A DNA stretch of 64,000 bases from Methanobacterium sp964452085 (GTDB taxonomy: Archaea; Methanobacteriota; Methanobacteria; Methanobacteriales; Methanobacteriaceae), in contig CAYVKL010000006.1 of the NCBI GenBank assembly GCA_964452085.1, positions 46,087 through 110,086 on the forward strand. Reading direction: 5' to 3'. The notes under the pieces are model-generated. The model was given only the letters and a program-made list of their open reading frames with translations. It made no database searches and was not told the DNA's origin. Position numbers and translations under genes: made by a program. Positions 30,454 through 38,940 of this stretch are shown here, piece after piece (position 1 is the stretch's first letter; each line of letters begins with the position of its first letter).

Positions 30454-31482
30454 GTGAAAATTACTCCAGAACAGGAATTATCCCTTATCATTGAAATGCT
30501 AACTCACTTAAATGTGCCAAATGAAGAAGCATCCATAGTTGCAGAGGTAACATTAGACGCTGATTTAAAAGGTTTCTCATCCCACGGACTCGGAAGATTC
30601 CCCCAGTACGTTAAAGGACTAGAAGTAGGCAATATAAAACCTAAAAGTGAAATAATTGTTGAAAAAGAAAGCCCTGCTACCGCCCTTATAAACGGTAACC
30701 ATGGATTCGGACACGTGGTAACCTATCGAGCCATGGAAATGGCCATTGAAAAGGCTAAAAAAACAGGCATCGGCATGGTGGGTATACACAATTCTAACCA
30801 TTTTGGAGTGGCTGGTTACTACTCGGACATGGCCATAATGGAAGATTTCATAGGCATTGTAATCGCCAACACCGAACCCGCAGTGGCCCCCATAGGTGGG
30901 AAGGAACCTATCTTAGGTACTAACCCGCTGGCCATAGGAATACCCTCAGGTAGCCACTATGTTTCTGTGGACATGGCCACATCAGCATCAGCCCGTGGAA
31001 AACTCCTGGAAGCTAAAAGGCGTGGTGAGCTGATACCAGAAAACGTGGCACTGGATGCAGATGGAAGGCCAACCATTGACCCCTGTGAAGCACTCAATGG
31101 TTCAATTTTACCATTCGGAGCTCATAAAGGATACGCCCTTGCATTTATGATTGAAATAATGGCAGGACCTCTGGTAAATGCATCTTATGGTAAAGCTGTA
31201 ACTGGAACTGCTAATCCTGAGGTTGAATGTACTAAAGGAGACCTTGTTGCTGCCATAGACCCTTCTAAATTTGTGGATATGGATGATTTCAAAAAAGATG
31301 TAGATGATTTCATTGCTGAAGTTAAAGCCACTCCAAACGTGTTCATTCCCGGAGATATGGAAGTCCGCAATGTTAAACGTCACCAGGAAGAAGGCATGCC
31401 CCTGGATGATAATTTAGTGAAACAATTAAAAGAAATCACAACAGAATTGGGGATGGATGTAACTGATATACTGGGCGAATAA
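30454..31482 (+). CDS. comC: L-sulfolactate dehydrogenase ComC (malate/lactate dehydrogenase type 2 fold)
   Basis: ComC interconverts (R/S)-sulfolactate and sulfopyruvate with NAD(P) in coenzyme M synthesis. The 342-residue protein belongs to the Ldh2/MDH2 family: KGFSSHGLGRFPQYV with the catalytic His near residue 49, GHGVVTYRAM-like region, IHNSNHFGVAGYYSDMA near 113 and GTNPLAIGIPS near 155. comD and comE follow at once, which supports ComC over plain malate dehydrogenase. GGAAGGTGA precedes the GTG start. Confidence 0.9.
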   Translation: MKITPEQELSLIIEMLTHLNVPNEEASIVAEVTLDADLKGFSSHGLGRFPQYVKGLEVGNIKPKSEIIVEKESPATALINGNHGFGHVVTYRAMEMAIEKAKKTGIGMVGIHNSNHFGVAGYYSDMAIMEDFIGIVIANTEPAVAPIGGKEPILGTNPLAIGIPSGSHYVSVDMATSASARGKLLEAKRRGELIPENVALDADGRPTIDPCEALNGSILPFGAHKGYALAFMIEIMAGPLVNASYGKAVTGTANPEVECTKGDLVAAIDPSKFVDMDDFKKDVDDFIAEVKATPNVFIPGDMEVRNVKRHQEEGMPLDDNLVKQLKEITTELGMDVTDILGE

Positions 31483-31587
31483 GGCTTTATTATTTCATTA
31501 GGATTAAATTGAATATTTCGTTAGAAACAGTAATTTGAATAATGCCATTAGAATGAGTAATTGAAATAAAATCTGGAGAAAAGATTC

Positions 31588-32079
31588 ATGGATAGCAGTG
31601 ATGCAGTTTTTGATGGGCTTAAAACAGCTGGAATCGATTTTGTAGTCAGTGTCCCCTGCGTGAACTTGGGAAAAGTAATGGAGATGGTGGAATGTGACCC
31701 CGACATCATCCACGTGCCTGTAACCCGGGAAGAAGAGGGATTCGGCATTGCAGCAGGTGCCTACATGGGAGGCAAACGCCCAGCCATTTTAATGCAAAAC
31801 TCCGGGCTGGGAAACTCTGTTAACGTGCTTGCCTCACTTTTTAAACTGTATCAATTCCCCATTCTAATGATTATCAGCCATAGAGGTACGGAAGGAGAAT
31901 TCATGAGCGCCCAGATCCCCATGGGGGAAGCAACTCCCGGTCTGCTGGACGCCCTGGAAATCGCTTATATTATTCCCGAAACACCTGAAGAAGCCCTGAA
32001 ACTATTACCTGAATCATGGCTACTGGCAGAATTGGGTGGATCGCCCCTGGGAATACTGCTGGATATAAATTTCTGGTGA
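31588..32079 (+). CDS. comD: Sulfopyruvate decarboxylase alpha subunit ComD
   Basis: This 163-residue subunit is the N-terminal (pyrimidine-binding) half of a thiamine-diphosphate enzyme: VSVPCVNLGKVMEM, VTREEEGFGIAAGAYMGGKRP with the ThDP Glu, and LMQNSGLGNSVNVLAS. With ComE it decarboxylates sulfopyruvate to sulfoacetaldehyde in coenzyme M synthesis. GGAG lies 9 bases before the ATG. The split of a ThDP enzyme into two genes side by side is as known from Methanothermobacter and Methanocaldococcus. Confidence 0.95.
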   Translation: MDSSDAVFDGLKTAGIDFVVSVPCVNLGKVMEMVECDPDIIHVPVTREEEGFGIAAGAYMGGKRPAILMQNSGLGNSVNVLASLFKLYQFPILMIISHRGTEGEFMSAQIPMGEATPGLLDALEIAYIIPETPEEALKLLPESWLLAELGGSPLGILLDINFW

Positions 32080-32183
32080 ATTAAATTAAAAAACTAATTC
32101 ACAGGTTAAAGTACTGATTCATAAGTTGCAAAACAAATTACAAGTTTAATTAAAAATACCTTAATACATGAAGGAGACCTGAA

Positions 32184-32738
32184 ATGGAAAGAATTAAAGC
32201 CCTGGAACAGATTGCAAGTCAATTGAAAGATGAACTGGTAGTTTGTAACATTGGATTTCCCTCTCGGGAGCTTTACCATGTTAAAGATTCCCCAAAACAC
32301 TTTTACATGTTAGGATCAATGGGTATGGCTTCATCAATTGGCTTGGGACTGGCTATGGCTCAGGATAGGAAGGTTGTGGTCTTTGATGGAGATGGTTCTG
32401 TCCTTATGAACCTTGGCAGTCTGGTAACCATATTCAACCAGAACCCCCAGAATTTGATTTTAGTGGTGCTGGATAATGAGTGCTACGGCAGCACTGGAAA
32501 TCAATGCACCTACACATCAACCACTGACCTTAAAAAAGTTGCGGAAGGCGTTGGATTTGAAAAAACATTCCTCTTTAAAGAATCTGAAGATAAAATTGAT
32601 TTTTCACAGGTATTAAATTCAGAAGGACCTGTTTTCGTTCATCTGAAGGTTAAATCAGGGAATGCTAATGTTCCAGTCATCCCCATGGAAGCTGAGGAGA
32701 TTAAAGAACGCTTCTTAAAGGAAATAATTGGGGAATAA
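32184..32738 (+). CDS. comE: Sulfopyruvate decarboxylase beta subunit ComE
   Basis: The 184-residue partner of ComD is the C-terminal ThDP domain: MLGSMGMASSIGLGLAMA, the diphosphate-Mg motif GDGSVLMNLGSL with N further on (VVLDNECYGSTGNQ) near residues 72-110. It completes the sulfopyruvate decarboxylase active site. AAGGAGACCTGAA precedes the ATG. The gap of 104 bases to comD is within one transcript or has its own promoter. It is followed by a convergent flavin reductase. Confidence 0.95.
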   Translation: MERIKALEQIASQLKDELVVCNIGFPSRELYHVKDSPKHFYMLGSMGMASSIGLGLAMAQDRKVVVFDGDGSVLMNLGSLVTIFNQNPQNLILVVLDNECYGSTGNQCTYTSTTDLKKVAEGVGFEKTFLFKESEDKIDFSQVLNSEGPVFVHLKVKSGNANVPVIPMEAEEIKERFLKEIIGE

Positions 32739-32838
32739 ATCAATTATCCCCCCCATTATCTTATTTTACCTTAATGCAAGTTTTATTTTACATATTCATC
32801 TTATTTTTATTCCAATCACCCAATTTCAAGACTTAATT

Positions 32839-33408
32839 TCAATCTTTAATTTCTTTGCCTACCGAAAATGCTTTTCCTAAATAATCCCCTACACCATAAT
32901 AGGACAAATCATCAGGACTGTATATCATTGGACTGATTTGTTTAATTAGAGGTTCATCCTGATCCAGGATTTTTTCATCCACTTTAATATCAAGGATCTG
33001 ACCTATAAACTGGGTGTGTAATCCTATTTTAACAGTTTGAATGAGTTTGCACTCCAATATAAATGGAAACTCACTGACATATGGTGCATTTACTATCTTA
33101 CTACTTGCAGCTGTGAGGCCAGTGTTTTTGAACTTGTCTGTTTCTTTTCCCGAAGCAATTCCAAAATAATCGGCTTCTTTAACGTTTTTATCTGAGGGAA
33201 TACTTACAGTAAATGCCTCACTGGCCAATATGTTGTGGTAGGTGTGAGTTGCTTCTCTTAGAGAAACTGTTACACATGGCGGGACAGAACAGCATATTCC
33301 ACCCCATGCTGCGGTCATAACATTGGGCTTGCCCTCTGAATCATAACTACCCACTACCAATACAGGGGTGGGATAAACTATGGTTTTAGCTCCCATTGAC
33401 TTTTTCAT
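32839..33408 (-). CDS. Flavin reductase-like (flavoredoxin family) protein A
   Basis: The 189-residue protein binds FMN in the split-barrel fold: PTPVLVVGSYDSEGKPNVMTAAWGG at the N-terminus, PPCVTVSLREATHTYHNI and the EADYFGIASGKETDKF stretch near residue 77. Family members reduce FMN or pass electrons between ferredoxin-like carriers. It resembles the protein at 37933-38496 in length and order of motifs (VDYCGLVSG in that protein). It is the outer gene of the redox island. AAGGAG lies 9 bases before the ATG. Confidence 0.9.
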   Translation of the reverse strand: MKKSMGAKTIVYPTPVLVVGSYDSEGKPNVMTAAWGGICCSVPPCVTVSLREATHTYHNILASEAFTVSIPSDKNVKEADYFGIASGKETDKFKNTGLTAASSKIVNAPYVSEFPFILECKLIQTVKIGLHTQFIGQILDIKVDEKILDQDEPLIKQISPMIYSPDDLSYYGVGDYLGKAFSVGKEIKD

Positions 33409-33479
33409 TTTTATAATCTCCTTTTTTTAAGTAATCATAATCTAAATCAGGATATTTAAGAAAAAAGTGGTTCTTTCAG

Positions 33480-33989
33480 CTACCATTTATGGTAAATCAC
33501 TAATTCATCCAATTTTTTCCGGTTTTTTGAACCAATCTTATCATCAGGATACCCCAGCGGAGTGAAAAGCAATGGTTCCATGTTTTCAGGAATTTGAAGA
33601 ATATTTCTGGCTGCTTCAGCATCAAAAGCAGCTATCCAGCAAGTTCCAAGTCCCAGTTCTGTTGCTGCTAGGATTAAATGATCCATGACTATAGTGGTGT
33701 CTACATCAACATAATTCCGGCCATCCCGACGTGTCCATGACTCGGACTTTACGCTACATGCGCAGATGACAATTGGGGCTTGTGAGAACCAGTCTGCAGG
33801 GTAAATTCGTTTTAGTTCTTCTTTTCTACCCTTGGTTTTAATCACCATTAAACGAAACGGCTGTTTATTAACTGCAGTGGGTGCCATGCGTGCTGCATCC
33901 AGTACCATTTGCAATTTTTCTTCTTCCACAGCTTTTGCCTGGTAACTGCGTACACTGTATCTTTTGTTAATTAAATCCTGAAATTCCAT
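33480..33989 (-). CDS. Nitroreductase family protein
   Basis: A 169-residue FMN protein: LINKRYSVRSYQAK with the FMN-phosphate Arg-Ser at the N-terminus, ARMAPTAVNKQPFRLMVI near residue 35 and LGLGTCWIAAFDAEAA near 118, then PLGYPDD. Such enzymes reduce nitro compounds, quinones or flavins with NAD(P)H. The length is at the short end of the family. It lies 71 bases upstream of the flavin reductase gene on the same strand, so the two may share a transcript. Confidence 0.92.
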   Translation of the reverse strand: MEFQDLINKRYSVRSYQAKAVEEEKLQMVLDAARMAPTAVNKQPFRLMVIKTKGRKEELKRIYPADWFSQAPIVICACSVKSESWTRRDGRNYVDVDTTIVMDHLILAATELGLGTCWIAAFDAEAARNILQIPENMEPLLFTPLGYPDDKIGSKNRKKLDELVIYHKW

Positions 33990-34173
33990 TTTAAAAATCC
34001 CCCTGAATTCTCACTATTATTTTTATATACGAATTTACTTTTAATTTTCCATCCTTCCCATTTTCGATATTTTTCATATTCCTTCAAATCAAAGGCAATA
34101 TATTCTAATCCCAATATAATCAACTCTAATTCCCTGATTCAAACGTTTATGTTCTCCAATAACATTCTTACCA
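33990..34173. other. Intergenic region in redox island
   Basis: AT-rich gap. A TATA-like TTTTTATATACG at about 34019-34030 reads on either strand and may serve the nitroreductase gene. No TTGTA-N2-TACAA palindrome is seen here. Confidence 0.4.
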
Positions 34174-34797
34174 TTAGGATGATAACGGTATCCAGAACAT
34201 CTTTTGCATCCCAGGCATGATGTAAAAGAGAGGTACTACAGCACATATAATCAAACTAGCCATGGGGCTGGTTAAAGCCACAATAAGCGCCACCAAATAA
34301 CCTGCAGGAGCTACTAAACACCTTAACTTAGCATATTTAATCACATATGCATCTAAATCAATTCTCACCAGTTGATTATTTTTAGTGGCATGAACCCAGT
34401 GCCAGTAAAGGGCCAATCCGATGAAAATTAAATTAGATGTGTATATTGCTATTGAAAGGACTGAATAGGGATCTCGGCTTAAAAGAGCTGTGGTAAATGG
34501 TATGAGAGTCACTAATGCCAGGAATAGGAAACTTATCCAGTGAGAGTTATGATCAACTTTCTGGATATATCGAAACTGGGCTGTGTATCCCAGGAAGTAA
34601 ATGCCCAGAAGTGCAAAGCTTATGGCATAACTCAATAGATTAGGCCAGAGGGCAAGTAAAGCAATGGGAAGTTGTTCAGCTCCCACTTCAGGTACCTTAA
34701 TATCCAGAACCAAAAGGGTCATTACTATGGCAAAAACTCCAATTGTCAGATTTTCCAGATTAACTGTTTCCATGTCTTTGCTGAGATCTTTTATCAT
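34174..34797 (-). CDS. TMEM175/DUF1211 family membrane protein (degenerate signature)
   Basis: A 207-residue protein with about six membrane segments. The first carries NLENLTIGVFAIVMTLLVLDIKVP, matching the DUF1211/TMEM175 signature, which in potassium channels reads with RxxxFSDGVFAI. Here Leu-Thr-Ile-Gly replaces Phe-Ser-Asp-Gly, so the filter-lining motif is altered. Later segments match the family's SHWISFLFLALVTLIPFTTALL region. ATG 34797 has GGTG 6 bases upstream. It lies between the nitroreductase and the dimeric barrel gene on the same strand. Channel function is not certain. Confidence 0.8.
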   Translation of the reverse strand: MIKDLSKDMETVNLENLTIGVFAIVMTLLVLDIKVPEVGAEQLPIALLALWPNLLSYAISFALLGIYFLGYTAQFRYIQKVDHNSHWISFLFLALVTLIPFTTALLSRDPYSVLSIAIYTSNLIFIGLALYWHWVHATKNNQLVRIDLDAYVIKYAKLRCLVAPAGYLVALIVALTSPMASLIICAVVPLFYIMPGMQKMFWIPLSS

Positions 34798-34820
34798 TAT
34801 CAGCACCAACCGAAAAAATA

Positions 34821-35114
34821 TTAAGGTGAGACAAAAAGCGCCTCCAAAGGTTCAAATGGACCTAAAGGAATTAGATCAAAAGTTATTAGCTTTTCTTTTA
34901 CCAAGGGGTATTCATCAATTAATTCCTGGGCTTCCTTTATGGAATTACACTCTAAAATTAGCACCACTCCTGGTTGGTCCTGTCTGAAATACCATTCCCG
35001 CACAGTCCCCTGTTTGTAATGTTTCCAGGATACTTTCATCTCATCATGAAGATGTGGTTGTACTTTTTCCATGGTTGTGCCCGGCATAAACCGGTCAATA
35101 GCTAGTATTTTCAT
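34821..35114 (-). CDS. Dimeric alpha-beta barrel (YCII/muconolactone isomerase-like) small protein
   Basis: A 97-residue protein with MKILAIDRFMPG at the start, GTVREWYFRQDQPGVVLILE in the middle and EAQELIDEYPLVKEKLITFDLIPLGPF near the C-terminus. This beta-alpha-beta pattern is that of YCII-related or muconolactone-isomerase-type dimeric alpha-beta barrels, often encoded beside quinone or flavin reductases. The catalytic role is unknown. It lies 23 bases upstream of the TMEM175-like gene, so the two are probably one transcript. Confidence 0.8.
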   Translation of the reverse strand: MKILAIDRFMPGTTMEKVQPHLHDEMKVSWKHYKQGTVREWYFRQDQPGVVLILECNSIKEAQELIDEYPLVKEKLITFDLIPLGPFEPLEALFVSP

Positions 35115-35187
35115 TTTAAAAACCTTTTAAACGTTTATCCCTTCAAAATTTAATTACTTATTTGAAAACTTTAGATATTTTTTATCA

Positions 35188-35829
35188 TTAAAGATTTTTG
35201 ATGATTTCCTGGAATCTTTCCAACTCTGCTTCGCGTTCTGCTTCTGTGAAATCCCCTGGACCAAATATGGCAAAGTAGGGAAGGGCTTCCATACCCACAA
35301 ACTCAAACAACACGTGGTTAAAGTAGTTAAGAAGAGTTTCAATCTCACCATGAGGGCCCTGGTCGGTGTATAGAGCTCTGGGAGCGCCGGTGGTAAATGA
35401 TAACATGGCTTTTTTACCTTTTAAAGGCCCGTTATCATATAACTGCATTTCTGCAAGGTTGAATGCAAATCCATTGTAGAAAACTCGGTCCACCCATCCT
35501 TTGAGTATGGCTGGAAAGTTACTCCACCAGATAGGGAACTGGAAGATGATAACATCTGCCCACAGGACTTTATCCATTTCCTCTTTAATATCCAATGGTA
35601 TGGCAGCCTTTTCCATGGAGTTAGCTTGTTCCATTATGGGGTTGAATATTTCCAGGTTCATTCTCTCTGGAAAATCATCTTCATCCAGAACTGCCTTCCA
35701 TTTCATGTCATAAAGGTCTGAAACCTGAACCTGGTGTCCTTGGTCTTTTAAAGTATCTGCTGCCAGGTCTTTTAAACTTCCATTCAACGATTCTGGCTCG
35801 GGGTGTGCATATACAATTAATACATTCAT
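35188..35829 (-). CDS. NAD(P)H dehydrogenase (quinone)/flavodoxin-fold reductase
   Basis: A 213-residue protein of the NQO1/MdaB family: VLIVYAHPEPESLNGSLKDLA at the N-terminus binds the FAD/FMN phosphate, and QFPIWWSNFPAILKGWVDRVF near residue 97 plus SFTTGAPRALYTDQGPHGE near 148 line the flavin and quinone sites. It would reduce quinones or other electrophiles by two electrons. GAGGAGGG lies just before the ATG. It starts the leftward part of the redox island and is divergent from the MarR gene. Confidence 0.93.
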   Translation of the reverse strand: MNVLIVYAHPEPESLNGSLKDLAADTLKDQGHQVQVSDLYDMKWKAVLDEDDFPERMNLEIFNPIMEQANSMEKAAIPLDIKEEMDKVLWADVIIFQFPIWWSNFPAILKGWVDRVFYNGFAFNLAEMQLYDNGPLKGKKAMLSFTTGAPRALYTDQGPHGEIETLLNYFNHVLFEFVGMEALPYFAIFGPGDFTEAEREAELERFQEIIKNL

Positions 35830-36122
35830 CTTTTTCCCTCCTCTTTTAAAAAAATCAAATATTACTAGATTTTTCCGTTGCTTTTTTGTTTTTTCCCGGA
35901 ATTTATTACCACATTTTCATTTATTATTTATGTGATAACATCGATTAAATACCTAAAAACTTGTTTTACATCTTTTGTTAATTGATTTAGATCTGATTTC
36001 ATCTACAGTTTCTAGGTCAAAAACTATATTTGTATGTACAAACAATAATATTTAAAGTTTCCCTAAAAATAATCTTAAGTAGAAGTGAATAACATACCTA
36101 AAGTTCGAGGTGTACTTGATTG
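35830..36122. promoter_or_regulatory. Divergent promoter region of quinone reductase and MarR genes
   Basis: The 290-base divergent gap. A TATA-like AATATTTAAAG at about 36046-36056 lies just after the palindrome at 36030-36041 and would serve marR. On the minus strand GGTATTTAATCG at about 35947-35958 may serve the quinone reductase gene. Confidence 0.5.
36030..36041. promoter_or_regulatory. Candidate MarR operator, TTGTATGTACAA
   Basis: An interrupted palindrome TTGTA-TG-TACAA (arms of 6 when the flanking T/A is counted, 36029-36042) sits 6 bases before the TATA-like box of marR. A near-identical perfect palindrome is at 38569-38580 in front of another gene of the same island. The role as operator is inferred from shared sequence and shared position. 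Confidence 0.6.
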
Positions 36123-36575
36123 ATGAAAGAAAAAAACAAGAGCCCATGCCCCACCATGTGCAACTGTCTCTATTTTACCAGTAATAAACTTAACAGAATT
36201 CTTAATAAGATGGCTGAGGAAGAATTCCTTAAAACTGGTCTTTCACCATCACACGCTTTAACCCTTATAAACATAGATTTCCAGCCTGGACTTTCCCAGA
36301 AAGAACTCTCAAAGATCATGAACATCAAACCTTCAACCACCACCCGCTTTATCGACAAATTAGAAGTTAAAGGATTGGTAGAACGTAGAACAGAAGGTAA
36401 ATCATCATATTTATACCCCACCCAGAAAGGAATTAACTTAAAGGTTGAAATAGCCCACTGCTGGGAAAACTTGTATAAGCGTTATTCTGAAATTTTAGGA
36501 CAGGAAAAAGGTATTGAATTAACTGAATCCATTGATGCAGCCGCGAGTAAATTGGAAGATAATATTCATAAATGA
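36123..36575 (+). CDS. MarR family transcriptional regulator with Cys-rich N-terminus
   Basis: A 150-residue winged-helix protein: SPSHALTLINIDFQPGLSQKELSKIM, then the recognition region KPSTTTRFIDKLEVKGLVERR near residues 65-85 and the wing SSYLYPTQKG. The N-terminus CPTMCNC holds three cysteines in seven residues, absent from typical MarR and suited to redox or metal sensing (inference). ATG 36123 is chosen over TTG 36120, with GAGGTG upstream. It is divergent from the quinone reductase gene and is the only regulator in the redox island. Confidence 0.9.
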   Translation: MKEKNKSPCPTMCNCLYFTSNKLNRILNKMAEEEFLKTGLSPSHALTLINIDFQPGLSQKELSKIMNIKPSTTTRFIDKLEVKGLVERRTEGKSSYLYPTQKGINLKVEIAHCWENLYKRYSEILGQEKGIELTESIDAAASKLEDNIHK

Positions 36576-36675
36576 AAAAAAATTCTGAAATAATATTCTA
36601 AATATTCCAACCGAATAAAAAAAAAAAAAAATGGAATATTTGAAGAAAATTCTTTGAAAGTAGATTCTAATGATG

Positions 36676-37830
36676 TTAATTTCCCATTTTACGGGCAACT
36701 TCCCTTAGTTTTTCTCTGATGGGGATATGTTGTGAACATATTTCCTCACAAAGTCCACATTCCAGACAATTTCCTGCCATTTCTGTTTCTTTTAACATGA
36801 AATAGTACTGAGTTCTTACATTAGAATCATCTTCTAACATTTCTGCTTGGTTTAAATAACTAAAACACTGCGGGATATTTATACCACTTGGACAGGGCAT
36901 ACAGTAACCACAAGCACTGCACTCTACTCTAATTTTGCCCTGGTAAACCTTTTTAACCTCTTCCATGATTTTCTTTTCATCCAGAGTCATGGAATTGGGT
37001 AAACCATGGTCTGCAGTGTTAATATTCTCCTGCAACTGATTCATGTTGTTCATACCACTTAAAACCACGCTGATATCAGGTATATCCCATAGATAGCGTA
37101 AAGCCCACTCTGCAGGTTTTCTTTGAACTTGAGATTCATCCCATATTTCTTGAACCTCAATAGGAACGCAGTTTGCCAGAACACCACCCTTCAATGGTTC
37201 CATTATCACCATTCCCAACCCATTCTCAGCCGCGTATTGGAGACCATCCTTACCAGCCTGTATATTCTCATCAAGGTAATTATACTGTATCTGACACAAG
37301 TCCCAATTATAAGAATCCACCACTTCTTTAAAGAAATCTGCCTCATCGTGAAAAGAGAATCCCGTGTATTTTATTCTCCCATCAGCCACTGCTGAATCTA
37401 AAAAATCCAAAACACCCAGATCCTCAAGATGGAACCATTGTTTCTCCTTTATAGAGTGCAAAAGATAGAAATCTATATAATCAGTCTGTAATCGTTTGAG
37501 TTGTTCTGTGAGGAAGTTATCTGGATCTTCCTCATCTTCAAGTAGCCAGGTGGGTAGTTTGGTTGCCAGATTAACTTCTTCACGCCGACCGCTTTCAGAT
37601 AAATATTCCCCCAGAAATATTTCACTACTTCCACCCTGGGAAGTGCTGATACCATGATATGGATAAGCAGTGTCCAGGTAGTTTATTCCCTGATCCAAGG
37701 CATGATCCAGTAGCTCTGATGCTTTGGGAACATCAATAATGTCATAACTACCTCTAATTGGCAGCCTCATGCATCCAAAGCCCAGTATTGAAACTTTCTC
37801 ACCTGTTTTACCCATTTCTCGATATAACAT
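36676..37830 (-). CDS. Aldo/keto reductase with C-terminal 4Fe-4S ferredoxin domain
   Basis: A 384-residue protein. The TIM-barrel AKR part (1-285) has LGFGCMRLP, catalytic Asp/Tyr in NYLDTAYPYHG near residue 52, and the DYIDFYLLHS strand. The C-terminal part (about 300-384) has cysteine sets CSACGYCMPCPSGI and CLECGLCEEIC, binding two 4Fe-4S clusters. Members of this class link AKR chemistry to ferredoxin. It is convergent with marR, with 100 bases between. GAGG lies before the ATG. Substrate is unknown. Confidence 0.93.
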   Translation of the reverse strand: MLYREMGKTGEKVSILGFGCMRLPIRGSYDIIDVPKASELLDHALDQGINYLDTAYPYHGISTSQGGSSEIFLGEYLSESGRREEVNLATKLPTWLLEDEEDPDNFLTEQLKRLQTDYIDFYLLHSIKEKQWFHLEDLGVLDFLDSAVADGRIKYTGFSFHDEADFFKEVVDSYNWDLCQIQYNYLDENIQAGKDGLQYAAENGLGMVIMEPLKGGVLANCVPIEVQEIWDESQVQRKPAEWALRYLWDIPDISVVLSGMNNMNQLQENINTADHGLPNSMTLDEKKIMEEVKKVYQGKIRVECSACGYCMPCPSGINIPQCFSYLNQAEMLEDDSNVRTQYYFMLKETEMAGNCLECGLCEEICSQHIPIREKLREVARKMGN

Positions 37831-37932
37831 AATTTATCCTCAGCTTATATTACCACATATATGACCAAAAAAGTTAGAAATGATGGTTTATACTCATTTC
37901 ATGAAATCATTAATTAAATCTATTTTTTCAAT

Positions 37933-38496
37933 TTATTTTTTCAATTCTTTTCCAATGTTCCAGGCTTTTCCCACCTTCTCTTTTACAGACCAGTAGTGAT
38001 TGTCTGGCATGGTTAGAAGCAAAGGATTGAGGTTGCCCATATCTGGTTTTCCATCAGTAAGAATCTTTTCATCAGCATAGGAAGCAACTATTTCCCCTAC
38101 GAAGAGATCATGAGTTGGCATTTCATAAATATCGTACAATTTACATTCAATGGAAAGGGAACATTCTTTGATGAGAGGCGCATTTTCCAGTTCACCATAT
38201 TCAATGGTGAAAAGCTGAGATTTGTCTTCTTTTCGTCCTGATACCAGCCCACAATAATCAACCTCTTTTATCATATCAGCAGAAGGATAATTAATGCTGA
38301 ATGCCTTATTTTCTCTTATAAGTTGACCTGTCAGATGGGCTTTGTTCACTCCCGCAACCAAAAGGGGTGGATTTCCATTAGCCCGACTTAACCATCCTAA
38401 TGCCATGAAATTTGCGTTTTCTCCATTTTTAGTACCCAGAAGAGTTACAGGCATTGGATAAATGAATGAATTACCACCTAAGTTTGTTTTTTCCAT
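37933..38496 (-). CDS. Flavin reductase-like (flavoredoxin family) protein B
   Basis: A 187-residue FMN split-barrel protein: YPMPVTLLGTKNGENANFMALGWL at the N-terminus, NPPLLVAGVNKAHLTG and EVDYCGLVSGRKEDKS near residues 76-92. It is homologous in type to the protein at 32839-33408 but diverged. AAAGGGGGACT precedes the ATG. A perfect TTGTATATACAA palindrome lies 73 bases upstream next to a TATA-like element, tying it to the MarR site. It lies 102 bases upstream of the aldo/keto reductase gene on the same strand. Confidence 0.92.
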   Translation of the reverse strand: MEKTNLGGNSFIYPMPVTLLGTKNGENANFMALGWLSRANGNPPLLVAGVNKAHLTGQLIRENKAFSINYPSADMIKEVDYCGLVSGRKEDKSQLFTIEYGELENAPLIKECSLSIECKLYDIYEMPTHDLFVGEIVASYADEKILTDGKPDMGNLNPLLLTMPDNHYWSVKEKVGKAWNIGKELKK

Positions 38497-38568
38497 TTTT
38501 TTAGTCCCCCTTTATTTTTCTGAATCAAATACAATAATTGATTAATAAATAGTCAATTAAATAGTCAA

Positions 38569-38580
38569 TTGTATATACAA
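38569..38580. promoter_or_regulatory. Candidate MarR operator, TTGTATATACAA
   Basis: A perfect 12-base palindrome, next to a TATA-like CTATTTAATTG (minus strand, about 38554-38565) in front of flavin reductase B. It differs from the site at 36030-36041 only in the central two bases. A partial direct repeat 'agtcaatt' (38551-38558, 38563-38570) adjoins it. Confidence 0.6.
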
Positions 38581-38652
38581 ATGATATAAGTTTTTGCACT
38601 TGCGGAAAAAATAAAAATAGTTTTTAAAAAAATAAAAAAATTTTATATGAAT

Positions 38653-38940
38653 TTAACCCTTTCTTTTCTCGAATTCATGGTAAAGTTCATCCAGTTCCAC
38701 ACCTTTATAGACTAATAATAGAAGAGTGTGGAATATTAGATCAGCGGCTTCAGGAACCAAATTTTCATTATTTTTGGAGGCGATGATGACTTCTGCCGCT
38801 TCTTCACCAACTTTTTCCAGGATCTTATCTTCAGCATTTTTATCATCATCCTGCATGATGCGTGAAGTGTATGAATCAATAGGCGAATCTCTCCTCTCTT
38901 CCAAGACCTGGAATACTTCCCTAATGACCCTGTCTGTCAT
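38653..38940 (-). CDS. hisE: Phosphoribosyl-ATP pyrophosphatase HisE
   Basis: HisE hydrolyses phosphoribosyl-ATP to phosphoribosyl-AMP in histidine synthesis. The 95-residue all-helical MazG-like protein has KVGEEAAEVIIASK with the metal-binding Glu pairs near residues 43-56 and EAADLIFHTLLLL with the following Asp near 68-80. The ATG overlaps the stop of the CBS-ParB gene by 4 bases (38937-38940), so the genes are translated together. AAGGAG precedes the start. No other his gene is in the window. Confidence 0.95.
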   Translation of the reverse strand: MTDRVIREVFQVLEERRDSPIDSYTSRIMQDDDKNAEDKILEKVGEEAAEVIIASKNNENLVPEAADLIFHTLLLLVYKGVELDELYHEFEKRKG

